Program-made: the position numbers and the translations under genes
Shown: piece after piece, positions 59,600 through 64,000 of the stretch
Position numbering within the stretch: the first letter of the stretch is position 1
Layout of the letters: each line of letters opens with the position of its first letter
The notes under the pieces: model-generated
What the model was told of the DNA's origin: nothing
Databases searched by the model: none
The model's input: the letters and a program-made list of their open reading frames with translations, nothing else
From: Methanobacterium sp.
GTDB taxonomy: Archaea > Methanobacteriota > Methanobacteria > Methanobacteriales > Methanobacteriaceae
Length of the DNA: 64,000 bases
Direction: 5' to 3'
Assembly: GCA_030017655.1 (NCBI GenBank)
Contig: JASEIM010000007.1
Location: forward strand, 31,471 to 95,470

Positions 59600-59655
59600 A
59601 TATTTTTTTTATTTTGATAAAAACAGTTCTTTCAAAAAAAGAAGTAAAAAAATTT
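59600..59655. terminator. T-rich convergent terminator region
   Basis: Between the converging CBS gene and the SdrD-B gene there is an inverted repeat TATCAAA/TTTGATA flanking eight consecutive Ts (plus strand), and poly-A tracts that are poly-T on the minus strand (59646-59656 region). Both strands thus carry the oligo-T signals used for archaeal termination. Confidence 0.45.
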
Positions 59656-60435
59656 TTATTTTTTAATTTTTGGCAGCACTAGTCCGGTAAGAACCATTAA
59701 AATGGCCACTGCAAACACCCCTACTGGAACACCTGTTTCCTGCATTTCTATTAATTCTTCACCTGCTGCAGCAACAGGTGTCTCAATTATTTCTTCGCCT
59801 CCAGCGGCGGCGGGTTCTTCTCCTCCCCCTGCAGCTGCAACAAATACAAGTCCTGCATCCCATGATGGGTCACAAACACAGCATTTTATGCATATAGGTC
59901 CTGCTATACCTGTAGCATTAGCATCACTGTCTTTAGAATCGTCAGTTCCTTGATTCTGGGGGCTGAATATCCATGTTCCATCAACACCTTCAGGAGCTTT
60001 GAATTCTAACCAGTAAATGCCTGCAACCAAATTACTGAAGAAATAATTCCCGTTTTCATCTGTTTTTGTAGTTGCAATTTGTTCTATTGGTCCTTTTTCA
60101 TCACCTTTCCATATATTAACTGTTACATTAGCTATTCCTTTTTCATCAGGGTCCTGAATCCCATTATTATTACTGTCGTTCCAAACCCGATCACCAATGG
60201 TAGAATTGCATTTTTCTGGTTTTTCGCAAATTTCATCTATTTTTTGGTCATGACAATAACACTCTTTATCACAACAAGACTCTTTACATGTGCATTCATT
60301 AACTGCATGATCACAAATACACTTATCTGAATCACATGCATGTTCTGTGGCTGATGCAAATCCACTAATTGTAACTGCAAATATAATTGTTATTACCAGC
60401 ATCGCTAAATTCTTTTGCATGTTCTTTTTTTGCAT
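59656..60435 (-). CDS. Secreted SdrD-B-domain surface protein with Cys-rich linker
   Basis: A 259-residue exported protein: signal peptide (MQKKNMQKNLAMLVITIIFA), a cysteine-rich linker with 11 Cys between about residues 33 and 79 (CDSDKCICDH, CTCKESCCDKECYCH), one SdrD_B/Cna-B-like beta domain (about 81-195; DRVWNDSNNNGIQDPDEKGI, GNYFFSNLVAGIYWLEF), an Ala/Glu/Gly spacer and a C-terminal anchor QETGVPVGVFAVAILMVLTG followed by basic residues. It is probably held at the cell surface; the function may be structural or adhesive. GGAGGTGA precedes the ATG. It is paralogous to the next gene upstream. Confidence 0.82.
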   Translation of the reverse strand: MQKKNMQKNLAMLVITIIFAVTISGFASATEHACDSDKCICDHAVNECTCKESCCDKECYCHDQKIDEICEKPEKCNSTIGDRVWNDSNNNGIQDPDEKGIANVTVNIWKGDEKGPIEQIATTKTDENGNYFFSNLVAGIYWLEFKAPEGVDGTWIFSPQNQGTDDSKDSDANATGIAGPICIKCCVCDPSWDAGLVFVAAAGGGEEPAAAGGEEIIETPVAAAGEELIEMQETGVPVGVFAVAILMVLTGLVLPKIKK

Positions 60436-60458
60436 TTTTTCACCTCCTTTATAGAATA

Positions 60459-60511
60459 GTATGCAATAATAGTATTATGGTAATAATAATATTTAATATT
60501 AACTATTATTA
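60459..60511 (-). promoter_or_regulatory. 53-bp conserved promoter block of SdrD-B gene 1
   Basis: This block is identical to 61932-61984 except for one base. It lies 24 bases before the ATG of the gene and contains AT-rich TATA-like sequence (minus strand TTAATATTAAATATTATT). The conservation, much higher than in the coding parts, marks it as a shared promoter and leader. Confidence 0.65.
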
Positions 60512-60560
60512 GTTCAGTATTAAAAATTTATTCACGTATTAATTATCTTTAAATAAAAAA

Positions 60561-60609
60561 AATTAAAAATAAAAAAAATAAAGGTAATTTATTATTTAAT
60601 ATTACCTTT
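60561..60609 (-). terminator. Hairpin terminator of SdrD-B gene 2
   Basis: On the minus strand a perfect 9-bp stem (60601-60609 with 60580-60588, 12-base loop) begins in the last codons, overlaps the stop codon and is followed by TATTTTTTTT. It is the clearest intrinsic-type terminator of the window. Confidence 0.65.
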
Positions 60610-61909
60610 TAGGTAGTATCAATCCTGTAAGAACCATTAAAACGGCCATTGCAAATAGTGCAACAGGAATACCGGTTTTTTGCATTGCTACTACTTCTTC
60701 ACCAGCAGCTGCAACTTCTTCAGAGATGATTTCTTCGTCTCCTGCAGCTCCATTTGTAGGTTCTTCATCTCCACCAGCAGCAGCTCCAGGATCAATTCCT
60801 GCATCCCAGGTTAAGTCGACTTCTCCTGAGATTAACTCTATAGGTCCAGCGATTCCGCTAGCATTAACATCGCTGTCTATAGCATCATTAGATCCTTGAT
60901 TCTGAAGTGTAAAGAATCCTATGTTACTAGGTAAAATAAACTCTAACCAGTAAATACCAGGCACCAGATTTGTGAATATGTAATTGCCATTTGCATCAGT
61001 AATTGTTGAATATGCAGTTTTTACTAATGGGCCTGTTGCATTACCTGTCCATAAGTTTACGGTTACTCCAGCAACACCAGGTTCGGTAGGATCCTGAAGA
61101 CCATTTTTGTTTACGTCAAGCCAAACCTTATCTCCAAGTGCTGCAAGTCTGTAAAGACCAGCATCCCATGAAAGATCGGATTCGCAACGTTTTAAACATA
61201 CAGGTCCAGCAATACCAGCAGCATTTGCGTCACTATCTGTAGAATCATTTGTACCCTGATTTAGAGGGCTAAATATCCATTTTACAACAGAATTAGGAGC
61301 TATAAACTCTAACCAGTAGATACCACTTTTTAGGTTTTTGAATATGTAATTACCAGTAGCATTTGTTACTGTTGTAGCAATTTTAGTTATTGGTCTGTAT
61401 TGATTTCCAGTCCATAAATTCACAGTAACTCCAGGTAATCCAGGTTCATTTGGATCTTGGATACCATTTGCGTTTAAATCCTCCCAAACGAGGTCGCCTA
61501 TTTTACCAGTTCTATCATCGCGATCTCGTCTGTCATCGCAGCGATCTTGGTCATGACATCTATCATTATTGTCTCTATCGCGACCATCTCGATCCCTGTG
61601 ATTATCATCACATTCATTGTTATCTCTGTCACGATCATCTCGATCCCTATTATTGTTGTTAGGGTCGCTATTATCCCTGTCGTAGTTGTCACGATCCCTA
61701 TGATCTTTTTTCCTTATATCTCTGCCATTATCATCTGGATCATTATTAAGATTCGATTCCCTCGTTATTTCAATATTTTGCAAATTTGACGCGCTATCAA
61801 TTGAATTTTCACATGTGGATTCTGCAGCTGATACGAATCCACTAATTGTAACTGCAACTAAAACCGTCATTATGAGTATTGCCAAACTTCTTTGCACACT
61901 CTTTCGCAT
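60602..61909 (-). CDS. Secreted SdrD-B-domain surface protein with Asp/Arg-rich linker
   Basis: A 435-residue exported protein: signal peptide (residues 1-29), an extremely Asp/Arg/Asn-rich linker (about 57-133, roughly 29 Asp and 19 Arg in 77 residues, built from RDRD and RDRDN units), two SdrD_B beta domains (about 137-255 and 257-372; each starts G-x-x-VW and contains NGxQDPxEPG), a Gly/Ala/Glu spacer and a C-terminal anchor QKTGIPVALFAMAVLMVLTG ending PKR. The SdrD_B domains suggest a calcium-stabilised stalk. The linker may bind ions or polymers. GAGGTGAAAAA precedes the ATG. It is a duplicate of the downstream gene. Confidence 0.82.
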   Translation of the reverse strand: MRKSVQRSLAILIMTVLVAVTISGFVSAAESTCENSIDSASNLQNIEITRESNLNNDPDDNGRDIRKKDHRDRDNYDRDNSDPNNNNRDRDDRDRDNNECDDNHRDRDGRDRDNNDRCHDQDRCDDRRDRDDRTGKIGDLVWEDLNANGIQDPNEPGLPGVTVNLWTGNQYRPITKIATTVTNATGNYIFKNLKSGIYWLEFIAPNSVVKWIFSPLNQGTNDSTDSDANAAGIAGPVCLKRCESDLSWDAGLYRLAALGDKVWLDVNKNGLQDPTEPGVAGVTVNLWTGNATGPLVKTAYSTITDANGNYIFTNLVPGIYWLEFILPSNIGFFTLQNQGSNDAIDSDVNASGIAGPIELISGEVDLTWDAGIDPGAAAGGDEEPTNGAAGDEEIISEEVAAAGEEVVAMQKTGIPVALFAMAVLMVLTGLILPKR

Positions 61910-61931
61910 TTTTTCACCTCCTTAATGTTTT

Positions 61932-61984
61932 GTATGCAATAATAGTATTATGGTAATAACAATATTTAATATTAACTATTATTA
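61932..61984 (-). promoter_or_regulatory. 53-bp conserved promoter block of SdrD-B gene 2
   Basis: This block matches 60459-60511 at 52 of 53 positions and lies 23 bases before the ATG of its gene. It contains the TATA-like sequence and probably the transcription start. Confidence 0.65.
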
Positions 61985-62331
61985 ATTAAGTAATAATATT
62001 TAAATTATAAATAAATAAGATAGAATCAATAATAATAAATAATAAAAAAATAGAGTATTTCTTTAGCTTTTTATCTTTATTAAAAATAGTAAATGGATTA
62101 AAAAGTATTGGATAATTAAAAAAGTCTTTGAATTGGTATAATTAATGAAATTTAGAATTTAGAGTAAATAAAAAATGTTTAAATAAATATATTATAATAA
62201 AAAAGTTAAGAATAAGTAATTTCAAACAACATAAAACTGTATAAATAGGGTGAATAATTTAATAAAAGTAATAAATTATACTGATGTCTTATTAATTTTA
62301 ATATTTTATAATCTTATATGGGTACTAAATT
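61985..62331. other. AT-rich intergenic region
   Basis: About 350 bases between the divergent SdrD-B gene and asnB, over 80 percent A+T by eye. It should contain the asnB promoter; no RNA gene or repeat was recognised. Confidence 0.4.
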
Positions 62332-63804
62332 ATGTGCGGAATTGTAGGAATATCTGGAAAAAATATATCAAAAAAGCTTTATAAAATGCTTATTTCCATA
62401 AAACACAGAGGTCCTGATGGATCTGGAATTTCTATAGATAATAAAGTAATTTATAATAATTTAGAGAATATTACAAATCTGGAAGGATCCTTTGGAATGG
62501 GCCATAATTTACTTTCAATTGTAGGAAGTCGAGGTTTGCAGCCATTGGTAAAGGAAAACCTGATTTTAGTTTGTAATGGGGAAATATATAACTTTAAAGA
62601 GCTTAAAAACAAATTTCAGTTTTCACTTAATACAGATTCAGATTGTGAAATCATTTTAAGTCTTGTGCAGCGATTTCATAATGGTTCCCTCTATGATGCT
62701 GTGATAAAAACTATTGAATATCTTGACGGAGATTATGCTTTTGCAGTCTATGATGGAGAAAATTTTGCTGCAATAAGAGATCCTTTAGGAGTAAAACCCC
62801 TTTATTTTGGGAACAATAAAGAAATTTTTGCATTTGCCTCAGAGCAAAAAGCACTCTGGAACATTAATATTAATAATATAAAGACACTTCCCCCTGGTTC
62901 GATTATATATAACGAAAAAATAATGAAAATAGATGATAAACTAAATAAAATCATTTCTTTAAACTCAAAAAAATCAGATTTACCAAAAGATGCTCTTAAA
63001 AAACAGTTGAAAGAATCCTTAATTAACTCAGTTGCAAAAAGAACTGCAGGACTCTCCAAAGTTGGAATATTATTTTCAGGAGGGATAGACAGCACTATAC
63101 TTGCCAGAATAACAGAATATCTGGGAATCAAAACCACACTATATAGTGTTGGCCATAAAAATTCAGTTGATCTTAAAGTCTCAAAGGAAACTGCAAAAAC
63201 AATGAACATTCCTCTTAAAACTAAAGAAATAGATATAAACGATGTAAAAAAGTATTTGACATTAGTTTTAGATGCAATAGAAGAATTTAATATAATGAAG
63301 TTAGGTGTAGGAATGTCCGCATATATTGCTGCAGAAATGGCACATAAAGATGGATTAAAAGTTGTTCTTTCAGGACAGGGTGCAGATGAGCTTTTTGCTG
63401 GATATCACCGCTATTTAAGATTTTATCAGGAAAAAGGGGAGCTTGTCCAGGAAGATTTAAAAAATGACATTTTAAATCTTTATCATGTAAACATGCAACG
63501 TGATGACGCGGTTACAATGGCCAATAGTATCGAACTCAGAGTTCCTTACCTTGATCTTGATATTATAAATAAAGCTATGAATATACCTATGAAATATAAA
63601 ATAAGTGAAAAAAACGATAATTTAAGAAAATGCATCTTAAGAGAAATTGGTGCAGAACTTGGAGTACCGGGAGAAATTGTAAAGAGACCAAAAAAGGCAG
63701 CCCAATATGGTTCTGGCATAGATAAGATGCTAAGAAAGGTCTTAAAGGGAGAAGAATATAAAAACATTTCCAATTATTTTAATCAAAAATTAATTAACAG
63801 GTAA
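62332..63804 (+). CDS. asnB: Asparagine synthase (glutamine-hydrolysing)
   Basis: AsnB makes asparagine from aspartate, ATP and glutamine. The 490-residue protein begins MCGIVGISGK with Cys2 as Ntn nucleophile, followed by KHRGPDGSG and VCNGEIYNFKEL in the glutaminase half. The synthetase half has the PP-loop LFSGGIDSTILAR (Ser249 to Ser254) and SGQGADELFAGYHRY. Length is shorter than the usual bacterial AsnB of about 550 but typical for archaeal types. ATG follows GGGTACTAAATT without a strong ribosome binding site. It is followed by gatC, 26 bases downstream. Confidence 0.92.
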   Translation: MCGIVGISGKNISKKLYKMLISIKHRGPDGSGISIDNKVIYNNLENITNLEGSFGMGHNLLSIVGSRGLQPLVKENLILVCNGEIYNFKELKNKFQFSLNTDSDCEIILSLVQRFHNGSLYDAVIKTIEYLDGDYAFAVYDGENFAAIRDPLGVKPLYFGNNKEIFAFASEQKALWNININNIKTLPPGSIIYNEKIMKIDDKLNKIISLNSKKSDLPKDALKKQLKESLINSVAKRTAGLSKVGILFSGGIDSTILARITEYLGIKTTLYSVGHKNSVDLKVSKETAKTMNIPLKTKEIDINDVKKYLTLVLDAIEEFNIMKLGVGMSAYIAAEMAHKDGLKVVLSGQGADELFAGYHRYLRFYQEKGELVQEDLKNDILNLYHVNMQRDDAVTMANSIELRVPYLDLDIINKAMNIPMKYKISEKNDNLRKCILREIGAELGVPGEIVKRPKKAAQYGSGIDKMLRKVLKGEEYKNISNYFNQKLINR

Positions 63805-63830
63805 TATATTAGTTATAGGGAGAATTAATT

Positions 63831-64000
63831 ATGAAAATCGAAAAAGAAGCTGAAAAAATACTTGAAAAATTCAGAAAAGCGCTTGAAGACATTCCTGAGC
63901 TTGAAGAAACCCATTATATTGTTGATAATGTTAACTTAACACGCTCAGATCATGGAGAAGAAAAGAATCCTGATAAAATTCTCCGAAATGCAGAACTGGA
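63831..64000 (+). CDS. gatC: Asp/Glu-tRNA amidotransferase subunit C, N-terminal part (cut by window edge)
   Basis: From the ATG at 63831 the frame reads MKIEKEAEKILEKFRKALED, then EETHYIVDNVNLTRSD and NPDKILRNAEL, open to the end of the window. This matches archaeal GatC, the small subunit of the GatCAB amidotransferase that converts Asp-tRNA(Asn) (and Glu-tRNA(Gln)) to the amide forms. AGGGAGAAT lies 6 bases before the ATG. asnB-gatC linkage, as I recall from other Methanobacteriales, supports it. The C-terminus lies outside the window. Confidence 0.85.
   Translation, partial: MKIEKEAEKILEKFRKALEDIPELEETHYIVDNVNLTRSDHGEEKNPDKILRNAEL

Noticed and set aside
61511..61741. Tandem repeat resembling a CRISPR array
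   Set aside because: The periodicity comes from RDRDN codons within an open frame; there are no regular spacers of 30-40 bases or identical direct repeats.
61450..61789. Open frames opposite the larger SdrD-B gene
   Set aside because: They are His/Tyr/Ile-rich mirror translations of the Asp/Arg tract and have no ribosome binding sites.

Overview
The window is a low-GC chromosome segment from a hydrogenotrophic methanogen of the order Methanobacteriales, most likely a mesophilic Methanobacterium. The evidence is a complete Eha-type energy-converting [NiFe] hydrogenase operon (six- and ten-cluster polyferredoxins), a CfbC-like F430 biosynthesis reductase, an ArfB-type F420/riboflavin deformylase, archaeal L37e and Sm-like proteins, TATA-type promoters, GGTGA-type ribosome binding sites, and gene orders (purC-purS-purQ-methyltransferase beside glmS; eha followed by asnB and gatC) that I recall from Methanothermobacter.

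Layout. 1-2.1 kb: minus-strand purine genes purC, purS, purQ and a truncated uroporphyrinogen-III methyltransferase. 2.8-4.6 kb: glmS. 4.6-11.8 kb: an orphan receiver protein, a small sequon-rich secreted protein, a Ski2-like helicase with a zinc ribbon, a DUF2723-type membrane protein, arfB and a PUA-domain protein. 12.5-22.9 kb: Sm-like protein, L37e and a TOPRIM coiled-coil protein; purF; a U32 protein; a CBS protein overlapping a CfbC-like ATPase; then small conserved or unknown genes and tRNA-Leu(GAG).

23-44.4 kb is a surface-glycan region: galU, three GT2 and three GT4 glycosyltransferases, polytopic membrane proteins, a GT-B-like protein, a flippase and a full pseudaminic-acid set (pseB, pseC, pseF-like, a pseG-pseH fusion, pseI), ending with a GT-C-like protein and a GalE-like epimerase. 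Together these would make nucleotide sugars, assemble a glycan on a lipid carrier, flip it across the membrane and transfer it to the surface.

45.5-59.6 kb is the eha operon (ehaA-ehaQ) followed on the same strand by a HAD-like protein, a divergent formyltransferase (Ftr) paralogue, a PfkB-family kinase, a further six-cluster polyferredoxin and a CBS-domain protein. 59.7-61.9 kb holds two paralogous SdrD-B-domain surface proteins under nearly identical promoters. asnB and the start of gatC close the window.

Main items for a second look: a two-hairpin intergenic repeat (1286-1339 and 49094-49147) whose stems differ by compensatory changes, with a possible relative beside the tRNA; three genes (pseC, ehaQ, and less surely the U32 gene) whose best-placed start codon is AUU or AUC; the duplicated 53-bp promoter and tailored linkers of the SdrD-B proteins; and the five-gene extension of the eha operon. 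No CRISPR array, insertion sequence or prophage was seen.
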